Source: Bacillaceae bacterium Marseille-Q3522
GTDB taxonomy: Bacteria; Bacillota; Bacilli; Bacillales; Cytobacillaceae
Assembly: GCA_017898095.1 (NCBI GenBank)
Contig: JAGKQJ010000016.1
Coordinates: forward strand, 1 to 40,075
Length of the DNA stretch: 40,075 nt
Direction: 5' to 3'
Positions 13,878 to 22,990 of this stretch are shown in pieces. The notes under the pieces are model-generated. The model had not been told where the DNA came from. It ran no database searches and saw only the letters and a list, made by a program, of their open reading frames with translations. The position numbers and the translations under genes are program-made. Position 1 is the first letter of the stretch, and every line of letters begins with the position of its first letter.

Positions 13878-14915
13878 CTATTCAAATTGCAATTTATAAT
13901 CCTCTGCTTTGATCATTTTTAACTTCTTTGAGAACATATATATAAAGCTGAGATTGAGTATGATCGGGAAAATAAAGAACGTACTGAGCATAATCGCAAT
14001 ATTTTTAACTGTCCAACCGCCTTCCGCTAAATGCATAAAGTTTAATGGACCGACTAATCCCGATAAACCAAAGCCGGCGCTATATGGCGTACCCTGAATA
14101 TTTAATAAACCGGCAAGTGCGCCGAGAATCGCTGCAGTAATCAACATTGGAAAGGCAATTTTTGGTTTCAAAATAAAGTTTCTCATTTGAATTTTTGGCG
14201 AACCGAGCACATGAGCCAATGCGGTTCCGAGTGAATTCGCTTTATAGCTGGCAATTGCCAGTCCTACACCTGCGGCACAAATCCCTAAATTTGCCGCTCC
14301 TGAACCAATTCCGGAAAGCATGATCACTGTTGCGACACCAACGGTTGAAAACGGAGACAGAATAAGGAGACAGAAAATAACTGCAATAATCGCTCCCATT
14401 AACACAGGCTGCAACGTTGTAATCTTGGCAATCGCCAATCCAAGTAATCCGGTTGAGTTTTTCACAAATGGAAGAACAAGATAGCCAATCAAACCTGGCA
14501 CTAAAATACTTAAAGTAGGCAATAAAAGGATTGCATACGTTTTTAACCTACCGCCGATTAATCGGACGAACAAAACGGCAAGTGCAGCTGTAAGTCCAGT
14601 ATTGATGACAATGCCGATTCCGTTTAAAGCGAAGAACCCGTCTGCAGTTTTTTGAATTGCGCCGCTGCCCACCATCGCTGCAATCCCCACACTTGCTGTT
14701 TGAATTGCGGACAGCTTAAAAGTAATCCCTACCATAATCCCAATCATAACTGGAAGAAAGCTCATCACTACCACCGTAATATCGAATACATGCTGCAGAG
14801 CAGGAAAATGCGGAATCAATAATTTAAGGATTTCCCCTAATAACGCATTAGGAATTAACGAAACAACAATCCCGATACTCATTCCATTTAACAGCTTACT
14901 GAAAAAATCTTTCAT
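13878..14915 (-). CDS. PTS sugar transporter IIC-like membrane protein (PTS_EIIC_2 type)
   Basis: A 345-residue, very hydrophobic protein with eight to ten helices and glycine-rich repeats (GIAAMVGSGAIQ, GIGSGAANLGICAAGVG, GFGLSGLVGPL). It matches the stand-alone PTS IIC-like membrane proteins found in Bacilli. No EIIA or EIIB domain or gene is adjacent, so it may work with components elsewhere or be a non-phosphorylating transporter. The ATG at 14915 is used with GGAG 9 nt upstream; a TTG at 14930 is in frame but overlaps the SD. It has its own strong promoter (14978-14950). The leader contains an inverted repeat that includes this GGAG. Substrate unknown. Confidence 0.82.
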   Translation of the reverse strand: MKDFFSKLLNGMSIGIVVSLIPNALLGEILKLLIPHFPALQHVFDITVVVMSFLPVMIGIMVGITFKLSAIQTASVGIAAMVGSGAIQKTADGFFALNGIGIVINTGLTAALAVLFVRLIGGRLKTYAILLLPTLSILVPGLIGYLVLPFVKNSTGLLGLAIAKITTLQPVLMGAIIAVIFCLLILSPFSTVGVATVIMLSGIGSGAANLGICAAGVGLAIASYKANSLGTALAHVLGSPKIQMRNFILKPKIAFPMLITAAILGALAGLLNIQGTPYSAGFGLSGLVGPLNFMHLAEGGWTVKNIAIMLSTFFIFPIILNLSFIYMFSKKLKMIKAEDYKLQFE

Positions 14916-14922
14916 CCTAGAA

Positions 14923-14978
14923 AACTCCAATCACGTCTTTGTGGAGTTAATTATAGGCAACATCACAACGCTAGTCAA
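14923..14978 (-). promoter_or_regulatory. SigmaA promoter and leader inverted repeat of the PTS IIC-like gene
   Basis: On the minus strand TTGACT (14978-14973), a 17-bp spacer and TATAAT (14955-14950) form a near-consensus promoter. Just downstream AACTCCA (14948-14942) and TGGAGTT (14929-14923) form an inverted repeat separated by 12 bases. The right arm contains the GGAG Shine-Dalgarno, so in RNA the hairpin could hide the ribosome binding site; in DNA it could be an operator. The rest of 14979-15252 has no gene, though GGAGG at about 15104-15108 precedes a GGTAATGTATTTTACC palindrome. Confidence 0.7.
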
Positions 14979-15252
14979 TAAAAATTTTTTGCACTTTACC
15001 GCGAGTATGTATAAAAGCGTTGAGTTGATAAAAAATTTATTGATACTTTGTTATTAAGAAACATTTGCAGAAAATCGGTCCGTTTAGTTACTGAAGGAGG
15101 TAATGTATTTTACCTTAAGCAATAGAGTTATGTCGGGTTCCCGATAAAAACTAAAAATTTTCCTGCCTTTAAAGTAGCAAAGAATATTTGTATTCATGAT
15201 ATGATCTAAGTAATAATGTTAACAATTAGTGCTTTTGAAAGGGGAGTATTAT

Positions 15253-16173
15253 ATGCGGATATTGGTATTAGGAGCGGGTGGCGTCGGCGGCTATTTTGGC
15301 GGACGTTTAGTTGAAAAAGGGGAGGATGTTACCTTCCTTGTCCGCAAAAAGCGGAAGCAGCAGCTTGAGAAAAATGGTTTAGTCATCCATAGTGTACATG
15401 GCGATTTTAGCTTTCAGGCAAAATTAATAACAAAAGAAGAGAACGCTGCACCATTCGATTTAGTGCTTTTTTCTACAAAAGCTTACCATTTAAAAGATGC
15501 AATTGATGACTTGAAGCCTTTTATCGGGGAAAAAACAGTTGTTTTGCCATTATTGAATGGAATTGCCCATGTGAAAGCCCTGCAGGAGGAACTGGGAGCA
15601 GAAAAGGTGATCGGTGGCTTATGCTTTATTGAAACAACGTTAAATAGCGAGGGAGAAATTGTTCAAACAAGCCCGGCTCACAGTGTTGTATTTGGAGAAT
15701 TTGCCGGCCTTGAAACAGAACGTATCAGGCGAATTGCCGAGGTTCTAAGCGGGACAAAAGCCGATTTCATCAAAAGTGATCATATTGAGCAGGATATGTG
15801 GCATAAATACTCGTTTATTACCGTTATGTCAGGGATGACGACACTAATGCGTGCTCCTGTCGGACCAATTCGGGAAAGCGTGGGCGGGTGGACTTTTATC
15901 CGCAGTCTTTTTGAAGAAGTTGCACAAATTATGAAATCAGCCGGCGCTCCGATTCGGGAGCAGATTGTCGATGAGCAAATGAAGACGATCGGAGAAATGA
16001 CGTACGGCATGAAATCTTCGATGCAGCGTGACATGGAAAAAGGATATTCTGTTGAAGCAGATCATTTACAAGGACATTTATTAAAATTAGCAGCAGAAAA
16101 TTCATTAGAAGCACCGATATTGCAGACGGTATATCAAAATTTAAAAGTGTACGAAAAGATGCAAAATGAATGA
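15253..16173 (+). CDS. 2-dehydropantoate 2-reductase family (ApbA/PanE) oxidoreductase
   Basis: A 306-residue protein with the N-terminal NADP-binding motif GAGGVGGYFGG (residues 7-17) and a basic VRKKRK patch after beta-2 that favours NADPH. The STKAYH segment carries the first conserved Lys, LLNGI the conserved Asn, and the C-terminal helical domain has DMWHKYSF with the catalytic Lys. PanE reduces ketopantoate to pantoate in pantothenate/CoA synthesis. Many Bacilli have several PanE paralogues with other 2-keto acid substrates, and the gene stands alone here, so the exact substrate is uncertain. The ATG at 15253 is preferred (SD AAAGGGGAG at 15238-15246); a GTG at 15229 lies before the SD. 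Confidence 0.9.
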   Translation: MRILVLGAGGVGGYFGGRLVEKGEDVTFLVRKKRKQQLEKNGLVIHSVHGDFSFQAKLITKEENAAPFDLVLFSTKAYHLKDAIDDLKPFIGEKTVVLPLLNGIAHVKALQEELGAEKVIGGLCFIETTLNSEGEIVQTSPAHSVVFGEFAGLETERIRRIAEVLSGTKADFIKSDHIEQDMWHKYSFITVMSGMTTLMRAPVGPIRESVGGWTFIRSLFEEVAQIMKSAGAPIREQIVDEQMKTIGEMTYGMKSSMQRDMEKGYSVEADHLQGHLLKLAAENSLEAPILQTVYQNLKVYEKMQNE

Positions 16174-16335
16174 ATTTCCTTTCCATCTTTTTTTAAATGG
16201 CAGGCGGGATTTTCTAATCGGCCTACCATGCCGCCAGCGGTCCAGTAAGGCACACCTTATCCGAAGCCGATTCATCTCACGATTAAAATCAATGATGAGT
16301 GTTCTCGGCTATTTCATAAAAGGAGGCAGGAAAAA

Positions 16336-16794
16336 ATGGCATCATTATTTGCCGACAAAAAGATCACCATCGCTGCTCCCGCAGCAAAAGTTTGGGAGGT
16401 ACTCACAAAACGGGGATATACCGATCTTTGGGCACATGAATTCTCCAGCGGCGGTCCGCAATTTCATCTTGAATCAAATTGGCAATTAGGTGATCCGGTA
16501 CTTTGGAAAGGAGAGGACGGAGCGGTTATTGTCGAAGGGAACGTTACGGCACTTACGCCATACAAGCTTCTCCGCTTTACCGTCTTTGATGTCCGCAGCA
16601 CAGAGAGGCCTCAGGTAACAGATAAGGACGGAATTACTTATCAGCTTTCTGAAGAAAATGGAAAAACGCTTCTCCATGTCTTACAGGGGGATTTTTCCGT
16701 GATGGAAGCTGGCGAAAAATATTGCCGGATGACAGAGAAAATTTGGGACAAAGTATTGCCAAAAGTAAAACAGCTGGCAGAACAAGGGAATTAA
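16336..16794 (+). CDS. SRPBCC-domain protein (START/AHSA1-like)
   Basis: A 152-residue single-domain protein. The N-terminal DKKITIAAPAAKVWEVLTK and the pattern of alternating strands ending in a long helix (KIWDKVLPKVKQLAEQG) are typical of the SRPBCC helix-grip fold, AHSA1/polyketide cyclase-like branch. Such proteins bind hydrophobic ligands or act as small enzymes or stress proteins; nothing specific identifies the ligand. AAAGGAGG (16319-16326) is a strong SD. The 160-base gap before it (16174-16335) contains GC-rich debris without a gene. It ends before a very strong terminator. Confidence 0.85.
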   Translation: MASLFADKKITIAAPAAKVWEVLTKRGYTDLWAHEFSSGGPQFHLESNWQLGDPVLWKGEDGAVIVEGNVTALTPYKLLRFTVFDVRSTERPQVTDKDGITYQLSEENGKTLLHVLQGDFSVMEAGEKYCRMTEKIWDKVLPKVKQLAEQGN

Positions 16795-16891
16795 TGTTTA
16801 TTCGTGGAAAGGCAACGATCCATGATGATAAAAATTAGTATTTATCATAGGAGTAAAATCCCATTAAAGGCAGGGGTTTTATCCTTTAAAT

Positions 16892-16945
16892 AAATCCGAA
16901 AACCCCGGGCATTTTATTGCCCGGGGTTTTTTCGGATTTAAGAAA
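16892..16945 (+). terminator. Very strong terminator after the SRPBCC gene
   Basis: AAATCCGAAAACCCCGGGCA (16892-16911) pairs with TGCCCGGGG (16918-16926), TTTTTT and CGGATTT (to 16939), giving a long, nearly perfect stem with internal A/T tracts. A weaker hairpin (TAAAATCCC with GGGGTTTTA, 16854-16881) precedes it. Downstream, TATAAT (16986-16991) and two GGAGGT motifs (17021, 17049) without an obvious CDS form the leader of the lipoprotein gene. Confidence 0.92.
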
Positions 16946-17146
16946 TAGTTAAGAATTAGCGAATGGTTAAAAAAGATTTCCCCGCTATAATGAGCCCTAA
17001 GCAAGACAACATTCCAACAGGAGGTGAAGCAATCCGTGATTCTTTAAAGGAGGTTGCTCCAAAGTCAACCAGCATGCATCACGTTCGTTAACTTTCTGAA
17101 TAAGTACAGAAGTGGAAAAAATTTTAAAAGGGCGGGGATGATAACA

Positions 17147-17677
17147 GTGAAACGATTTTTATTAGTTGGAGTAATTTTGATGAGTTTTTTATTATTAGCA
17201 GCATGCGGACAGTCGGCTGATGAAGGGGATTCTATGAACGGCAGTGACGATTCGATGATGGAGGATCAAAACCAAGATAACGAAGATATGAATGCTGATG
17301 ATGCAGAAGATTCGATGGAAGACGAATCTGATGAGATGGAGGATAAGGATAAAGAAGACACTGACAGCGACAGTTCTATGATGATGATGACAGGGACGTT
17401 TATGGGGCTGAATGGCAATGAGACTTCAGGTATGGCAACGATTGAAGATGGCAAGTTAATCCTGGACGATTTCACTGTATCTGAAGGACCGGATTTATAT
17501 GTCTATCTGACAAATGACATGATGGATATCGAAAACGGACTTGAGGTAGCAAAAATAGCGCTTGATCAATCAATGCAGACGTTTGATTTAATGGGAGAAC
17601 AAACGGAAAACTATACGAAAGCAGTGATTTATTGCAAGCAGGCGAATGTTATTTTTGGTGCGGCAGATTTGCAATAG
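17147..17677 (+). CDS. Acidic, Met-rich lipoprotein with a DM13-like domain
   Basis: A 176-residue secreted lipoprotein. The signal peptide [20 protein letters not shown] ends in the lipobox LAAC with the lipidated Cys20. Residues 22-85 are a low-complexity Asp/Glu/Met/Ser linker, followed by MMMMTGTF. The C-terminal 90 residues ([51 protein letters not shown]) match the DM13 domain, proposed to take part in electron transfer via a conserved Cys (here in IYCKQ). The GTG start at 17147 is chosen because GGGCGGGG is 9 nt upstream. A methionine-rich surface protein directly before a methionine sulfoxide reductase suggests a partner or substrate relationship; this is inference. Confidence 0.85.
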   Translation: MKRFLLVGVILMSFLLLAACGQSADEGDSMNGSDDSMMEDQNQDNEDMNADDAEDSMEDESDEMEDKDKEDTDSDSSMMMMTGTFMGLNGNETSGMATIEDGKLILDDFTVSEGPDLYVYLTNDMMDIENGLEVAKIALDQSMQTFDLMGEQTENYTKAVIYCKQANVIFGAADLQ

Positions 17678-17720
17678 CAAACAATCATCCTGCAATGGAA
17701 AAGAAGGGAGGGGATGTGAA

Positions 17721-18845
17721 ATGAAACGAATGGTTATACCAGCTGGTATCTTTTTCATTCTCATATTGACGGTTATCGGAGTCAGTTGGTATATCAACCA
17801 CCAGCAGGAAAAATCGGACAGCAATAAAGTCATGGCGAAAAATATTAGCTACGGTGAAGAAGATACGGCGATTTTTGCCGGAGGGTGTTTTTGGTGTATG
17901 GAACCGCCGTTTGAAAGGTTGAAGGGTGTAAAAGATGTCATTTCAGGATACACTGGCGGGACTGTAGTGAATCCTTCTTATTCAGAAGTATCCGGCGGGT
18001 CAACGGGGCATCGTGAAGCTGTTTTAATTCGCTATGACCCGAATTTAATCACTTATGAGCAGTTGTTAGCCGTTTTTTGGCGCCAGATTGACCCGCAAGA
18101 TGGGGAAGGCATGTTTGTCGACCGGGGAGAACAATATACATCGGCTATTTTTTATTTGAACGAGGATCAGAGACAAATAGCGGAGCAATCGAAAGCGGAA
18201 ATAGCTGACAGCGGCCGTTTTAATAAGGAAATATATACACCGGTGTTAAAAGCAGGTGAATTTTATCAGGCGGAACCATATCATCAGGATTATTATAAAA
18301 AAAATCCGAGCTCCTATAAATTTTACCGTAACGGCTCCGGGCGCGATGATTTCCTCCATAAAGCGTGGGGAAATGAGCGAAACTTAAATCTTCCGGCTTA
18401 TCCGGATCATTACGATCAGGCAATGTTGAAAAAAAAGCTGACCGAAATGCAATATGACGTGACACAGTCATCAGCAACAGAGCCGGCCTTTCAAAATGCT
18501 TACCATGATAACAAAGAACCGGGAATCTATGTTGATATTGTTTCCGGAGAGCCGCTGTTTAGTTCGCTGGATAAATATGATTCAGGGACAGGCTGGCCGA
18601 GTTTTACAAAGCCGCTCGAACCAGGAAATATTTATCTGGTGGAAGACAACTCCCTTTTTATGGAAAGGATAGAAGTGCGGAGTAAACATGCAGATTCCCA
18701 TTTAGGCCATGTATTTAATGACGGTCCTGCACCGACCGGACTGCGTTATTGCCTCAATTCGGCTGCGCTGCGGTTTGTTGCAAAAGCGGATTTGCAAAAA
18801 GAAGGCTATGGTGAATACGTCCATTTATTTGAGGATATGAAGTGA
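17721..18845 (+). CDS. msrAB: Membrane-anchored bifunctional methionine sulfoxide reductase MsrAB
   Basis: A 374-residue fusion. Residues 7-26 are a single N-terminal membrane helix, so the enzyme probably acts outside the membrane. The MsrA domain (about 45-210) has GCFWCM with catalytic Cys56 and a second Cys59. It also carries [13 protein letters not shown] and a YHQDYY segment near its end. The MsrB domain (about 225-370) has [17 protein letters not shown] and the catalytic Cys344 in RYCLNSA; the four zinc cysteines of some MsrB proteins are absent, as in other fused forms. The two halves reduce the S and R isomers of Met-sulfoxide. The SD GGGAGGGG precedes the ATG. It follows the lipoprotein by 43 bp and is probably in one operon. 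Confidence 0.93.
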   Translation: MKRMVIPAGIFFILILTVIGVSWYINHQQEKSDSNKVMAKNISYGEEDTAIFAGGCFWCMEPPFERLKGVKDVISGYTGGTVVNPSYSEVSGGSTGHREAVLIRYDPNLITYEQLLAVFWRQIDPQDGEGMFVDRGEQYTSAIFYLNEDQRQIAEQSKAEIADSGRFNKEIYTPVLKAGEFYQAEPYHQDYYKKNPSSYKFYRNGSGRDDFLHKAWGNERNLNLPAYPDHYDQAMLKKKLTEMQYDVTQSSATEPAFQNAYHDNKEPGIYVDIVSGEPLFSSLDKYDSGTGWPSFTKPLEPGNIYLVEDNSLFMERIEVRSKHADSHLGHVFNDGPAPTGLRYCLNSAALRFVAKADLQKEGYGEYVHLFEDMK

Positions 18846-19017
18846 AATGATAGCCACATTTGATTTGCTGATCACCCTTATATTCACTATTTTCAAAGCA
18901 GCCATCATTATTAAGGGGATCCTTTCATTTCTTCACTTCCGTTAAGCTTTAAATATAAAGGAGTTAATGCGTGATCGTCCTGCTGTGCTAAAATAGTGAA
19001 AAAAAGGCGGCGAACAG

Positions 19018-19707
19018 ATGAAGACGATACTCATAGTTGACGATGAAATATCGATTGTGAAAATATGCCAACGTTATTTAGAAAGTGAAGGATTCCAAGT
19101 ATTAACTGAGGAAAACGGCGAGGCAGCACTGGAATGTTATAGGAAGAATACGGTAGATTTATTGATTGTCGATATTATGATGCCGAAGATGGACGGGTAT
19201 ACATTCGTCAAGCATATTCTTGAGCTCGATGAAAATGTGCCGTTTCTCTTTCTTACCGCTTTAAATCAGGAGAAAGAAAAATTGTATGGACTTACACTAG
19301 GTGCCGATGATTTTTTAACAAAACCGTTTAGTCCGCGGGAATTGGTGCTGCGTGTAAAAAATATTTTACGGCGCAGCTCGCGCGGGTCAGAACCGGTCAT
19401 TTTAAATCGAGAGCCGCTTTTTCTCGACAAGGAAAAGCGGCTGGCAATCATAAACGGTCAGAAACTGGATTTAACAATAAAAGAATTTGATTTATTATGG
19501 CTGCTGGCAAATGAGCCGCAGCGCGTTTTTTCAAAATCGGAACTGCTGGAAAAAGTCTGGGGATACGATTTCTATGGGGATGCGAATACGATCAATGTCC
19601 ATGTCCATCATTTGCGGGAAAAGCTAAATGTCGGAAAAGATAGCCCCGTCCTGATCAAAACCGTTTGGGGATTGGGATATAAATTTGAAGGAACGGCAAG
19701 CAAATGA
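19018..19707 (+). CDS. OmpR/PhoB-family response regulator
   Basis: A 229-residue two-domain protein. The receiver domain has the acidic pair D8/D9, phosphoacceptor D52 (LLIVDIMMPKMDG), T80 and K102 (TKPFSP). The C-terminal winged helix (about 130-225) has the DLTIKEFDLLWLLA and INVHVHHLREKL segments and the terminal TVWGLGYKF of the OmpR family. The ATG follows GGCGGCGAACAG. The stop overlaps the kinase start as ATGA, so both are coupled. The pair lies between msrAB and the ABC-transporter operon; it may control one or both, but no repeated binding site was identified. The 172 bases before it hold no gene. Confidence 0.95.
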   Translation: MKTILIVDDEISIVKICQRYLESEGFQVLTEENGEAALECYRKNTVDLLIVDIMMPKMDGYTFVKHILELDENVPFLFLTALNQEKEKLYGLTLGADDFLTKPFSPRELVLRVKNILRRSSRGSEPVILNREPLFLDKEKRLAIINGQKLDLTIKEFDLLWLLANEPQRVFSKSELLEKVWGYDFYGDANTINVHVHHLREKLNVGKDSPVLIKTVWGLGYKFEGTASK

Positions 19708-20738
19708 AATTCCGGATGATGTTGATGTTGTCTTATGGCGTTGGCTTGCTGGCAGTTACCATTTTTCTCGGCTTCAGTTATTCGCAGATGATTTTTGATC
19801 AACAAATGGTGTTGAATGCAATTCTTATCACGTTAATTTCCAGTATATGCTCTTTTGCTGTTAACTATCTTTTTATGCGCCCGGTTATCCGCTCTATCGC
19901 CAGATTAAGCAAGCAGACCCGCGACATCGCTAACGGCCGCTTTAATCAAAGGGTATCTATTTCCCAGCCGCATGAGATTAAGCAATTAGCGGAGGATTTC
20001 AATGAAATGGCAGTGCAAATCGGTAAAATGATTGAGAGAATCAGGCAGGAGGAAAAAAACCGCAACGATCTGATTGCCAACTTATCACATGATATTAAAA
20101 CGCCTTTGGCTTCTCTTAGCTCCTATACGGAAGCATTAATGGACGGCATGGCAAAAGATCCGCAGGAAGCGGACGATTATTTAAGTACGATTAGACGGGA
20201 AACGCTGAGATTAACCTATTTAGTGGAGGAATTGCTGCAAGTGGCGGCATTGGACAAAAAAAGTTGGCCGGTAAAAGCGGAAAAAACATGGACAGATCAG
20301 TTGTTAATTGAAGCGCTGCGGACTTTCGATATTCAGCTGAAAAATGAGCAACGTGAGGTGCATGTCACGATCGCACCTGATTGTGGGACAATATTCGTTG
20401 ACCGAAAAACTATATTGAGAATCCTGTTCAATTTAATGGAAAACGCTCTTAAATTTTCTCCACGGGGAACACCGATTGTGATCGAAGTATCCCGTCAGAA
20501 TAATGAGATACAATTTATGATTGAAGATGAAGGAATTGGCATTTCTAAAGAGGAACAAGCAAAAATATTTGATCGTTTATATCGCGTTGAAAAATCACGC
20601 AATTTGTTACATGGCGGTTCCGGATTAGGACTCGCGATTGCGAAAGAACTGGCTGTACAGCACGGCGGAAGGATTGCTGTAGAGAGCGAACTGAACCGTG
20701 GCAGCCGCTTTATCGTAACAATCCCGGAAGTTCGTTAA
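19704..20738 (+). CDS. Two-component sensor histidine kinase
   Basis: A 344-residue membrane kinase. Two transmembrane helices (about 7-27 and 36-58) are separated by only a few residues, so there is no extracellular sensor domain. A HAMP domain follows (about 58-110). The HisKA domain has SHDIKTPL with phospho-acceptor His129. The ATPase domain has N box NLMENALKFS (about N247), G1 DEGIGIS and G2 GGSGLGLAIAK. A short-loop architecture is typical of intramembrane-sensing kinases that detect cell-envelope stress or work with a neighbouring membrane transporter. It is translationally coupled to the regulator at 19018 and followed 90 bp later by the ABC importer operon. Confidence 0.94.
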   Translation: MKFRMMLMLSYGVGLLAVTIFLGFSYSQMIFDQQMVLNAILITLISSICSFAVNYLFMRPVIRSIARLSKQTRDIANGRFNQRVSISQPHEIKQLAEDFNEMAVQIGKMIERIRQEEKNRNDLIANLSHDIKTPLASLSSYTEALMDGMAKDPQEADDYLSTIRRETLRLTYLVEELLQVAALDKKSWPVKAEKTWTDQLLIEALRTFDIQLKNEQREVHVTIAPDCGTIFVDRKTILRILFNLMENALKFSPRGTPIVIEVSRQNNEIQFMIEDEGIGISKEEQAKIFDRLYRVEKSRNLLHGGSGLGLAIAKELAVQHGGRIAVESELNRGSRFIVTIPEVR

Positions 20739-20829
20739 ATGAATGTTTTTCTGGAGTGATAAACGGAAACTGCCGCCATGTTAATGATTTCTAAGTTATG
20801 AAAGGAAGGCGAACGAAGGAGGGGGAAAA

Positions 20830-22026
20830 ATGAGGAAACAGTTGTGGCTTGCATTCACCTTGATCTTACTAATAGTAGCAGGCTGTGCCCAACAGGACAA
20901 TACGCAGGATAAAGAAAAAATTTTGGCAGCATCTTTTGCTGAACATGAAGAATCGGCAAGGGGAAAAACGGTGCACCTCTACATGTGGGGCGGCGATCCT
21001 CATATCAATACGTACATTGATCAATTCATCGCTCCCCTCTTGCAAAAAAATAACGGCATTACACTAAAGCGGGTTTCCATGGATTCAGAACAGATTATCC
21101 AAAAATTGCTGAATGAAAAAGAAGCCGGCAAACAGCAAGGAAGTGTCGATCTGCTTTGGGTAAACGGCGCAAATTTTAAGCTGGCAAAAGACAATGATTT
21201 ACTTTACGGAAAAATAGCGGATAAGATTCCCAATGCCATGCAGTTCGCAGACCCGCAACTAATGAACACAGATGCCGGAGAAGCAATTAATGGCCTGGAA
21301 GTACCGTGGGGGAAAACAGCCTACACTTTCCAATTCAATGCTGCAAAAGTGAAGAACCCGCCTTTGAATCTGGAAGAACTGAAAGCGTGGGTTCAGGCGA
21401 ATCCGGGGCGTTTTACCCACCCTGTTCCTGATGATTTTACAGGAAACACGTTTATCCGCCAGGTTATTTACGCACTAAATAACGGGGAAATAAAAGGCGG
21501 CCTGCCAACGGAAGCGCAGCGGCAAAAAGCATACAGCTATTTAAAAGAAATATCCCCCTACTTGTGGCGCGAAGGAAAGACATATCCAAAATCACTTCAG
21601 GAATTAGATCAGTTATACAGCCGTAATGAAATAGACTTTACGATGGGCTTCAATGAGCGAAGAGCGTTCCCGTTTATCGCGGATGGTACGTTTCCGCCTG
21701 AAACGAAAACGTATGCCTGGTCCGTGGGAGCAGTGACAAACGCACATTATTTAACCCTTTCCTTTCAAACGGCGGCAGCAGATGCAGCCCTTGTTGTGTT
21801 AAACGAACTGCTCTCTCCTGCAGCCCAGCATCAGAAACTGAAAACGGACGTATGGGGAGACGGAACCGTGTTGTTGAAAGACAAACTCGGAAAAGATTGG
21901 GAAGCCAAATTCAACGGAGAAACGAGCGAAAGCAATTTTTATAACCAGTGGAAATCTTTAGAGGATTTTCCTGCTTCCATGGCGGAGATCATTGCCCAGG
22001 AGTGGGAAGAAGCCATTTATGAATAA
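20830..22026 (+). CDS. YnjB-like ABC-transporter substrate-binding lipoprotein
   Basis: A 398-residue extracellular lipoprotein. The signal peptide ends in the lipobox IVAGC with Cys19. The mature protein has the two-lobe substrate-binding fold of the iron/polyamine/sulfate cluster (VHLYMWGGDPHINTYID; VPWGKTAYTFQFN; GFNERRAF) and overall pattern of the YnjB family. The SD GGAGGGGG precedes the ATG. The stop overlaps the ATG of the first permease. Together with the next three genes it forms an importer like E. coli YnjBCD, whose substrate is not established. No ligand residues can be assigned from the sequence alone. Confidence 0.88.
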   Translation: MRKQLWLAFTLILLIVAGCAQQDNTQDKEKILAASFAEHEESARGKTVHLYMWGGDPHINTYIDQFIAPLLQKNNGITLKRVSMDSEQIIQKLLNEKEAGKQQGSVDLLWVNGANFKLAKDNDLLYGKIADKIPNAMQFADPQLMNTDAGEAINGLEVPWGKTAYTFQFNAAKVKNPPLNLEELKAWVQANPGRFTHPVPDDFTGNTFIRQVIYALNNGEIKGGLPTEAQRQKAYSYLKEISPYLWREGKTYPKSLQELDQLYSRNEIDFTMGFNERRAFPFIADGTFPPETKTYAWSVGAVTNAHYLTLSFQTAAADAALVVLNELLSPAAQHQKLKTDVWGDGTVLLKDKLGKDWEAKFNGETSESNFYNQWKSLEDFPASMAEIIAQEWEEAIYE

Positions 22027-22990
22027 AAAAATTGCCTTGGCGATTCCGCTAATAATCGGTGCAGTCGGTTTAGGAAGCATTTGCTTATTACTAGCAAGAA
22101 TCTTTCACTTCAGTGATAAAAGCGGAATAACGATTCAGACTGTTCTGATAGAAAAACGGGTTCTCCTGTCTTTGCTTCAATCCTTTTTGATAAGTGTCAT
22201 TTCCGCAATCTTAGCGATCGCTGTCGGTGTCTGGATCGTGCGCAAGCTTGCTTTTCGCATGAAATACAGCACAACGTATAGGGGAAGGAATCGGAATAAC
22301 GCACGGCGGCTTCGTTTGAAATACAGCGCAGCCTATATGGAAAGGAGAAAGACAGGGCTCCAATATTTGCTGCCGATTCGTATAAAATCCAGTTCTTTGT
22401 ATCGGAATTATAACAATTGTGAATTGCGGGAAAGTGACCTTTGGCAGCGTGTTTGGAACAGCAGTTTTTATTACCCGCATTTTACCGTTGCCTTTTATAT
22501 TTATTTTATTTTTTCCTTTCTGTATCCGTATATTGGAGGCTATCAGACGATCTATGGCCCATTTGAAATTATCACAAGCTATTTTTTGAAAGAAGTCCCA
22601 TTTGTCGTGTTTTACCTTTACCCGACCTATCAGAAAATTAGCGCAGACGAGATCGATATGTACCTGCTGTTCTGTAAGGAAAGAAAGTCTGGCATGTGGC
22701 GGACGTTGGAGTGGCCGAAAACGGCACCGCAGCTTAGCGAATTAATGCTCATCCTAGTTGCATTTATCTGGACGGCTTATGAAGTACCAGGGATTGTTGG
22801 CAATAGCTATCCAGAGTTTGTTAGTGTGTTGATTTATAACCAGTATTTGGATACAGATCCTGGCAGCCGGCTGCAAAGCTTCGTGCTGATGCTTGTGGTT
22901 ACGTGTACGCTTCTGTTCATGGCGGTGGTATTATTTGTGGCGACATGGCGCTATCGAAGGCATATTTTTCAAGGGAGTGACCAGTCATGA
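22019..22990 (+). CDS. ABC-transporter permease 1 (N-terminal half of YnjC), with a 57-bp tandem duplication
   Basis: A 323-residue membrane permease with about six helices; in E. coli both permease halves are fused in one YnjC of about 510 residues, here they are split. After the second helix (VGVWIVRKL) comes an unusual basic, non-membrane segment of about 70 residues before the conserved YYPHFTVAFYIYF helix. In it KYSTTYRGRNRNNARRLRL is followed by KYSAAYMERRKTGLQYLLP: a 57-bp (19-codon) imperfect tandem repeat with TGAAATACAGC at 22260-22270 and 22317-22327. Typical permeases have a much shorter loop there. The ATG at 22019 overlaps the upstream stop. It may still be functional since the frame is intact. 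Confidence 0.8.
   Translation: MNKKIALAIPLIIGAVGLGSICLLLARIFHFSDKSGITIQTVLIEKRVLLSLLQSFLISVISAILAIAVGVWIVRKLAFRMKYSTTYRGRNRNNARRLRLKYSAAYMERRKTGLQYLLPIRIKSSSLYRNYNNCELRESDLWQRVWNSSFYYPHFTVAFYIYFIFSFLYPYIGGYQTIYGPFEIITSYFLKEVPFVVFYLYPTYQKISADEIDMYLLFCKERKSGMWRTLEWPKTAPQLSELMLILVAFIWTAYEVPGIVGNSYPEFVSVLIYNQYLDTDPGSRLQSFVLMLVVTCTLLFMAVVLFVATWRYRRHIFQGSDQS

Noticed and set aside
16174-16335. Minus-strand basic peptide (MNRLRIRCALLDRW...) as a transposase fragment
   Set aside because: Too short and without any family motif that I can name; left as unassigned intergenic sequence.
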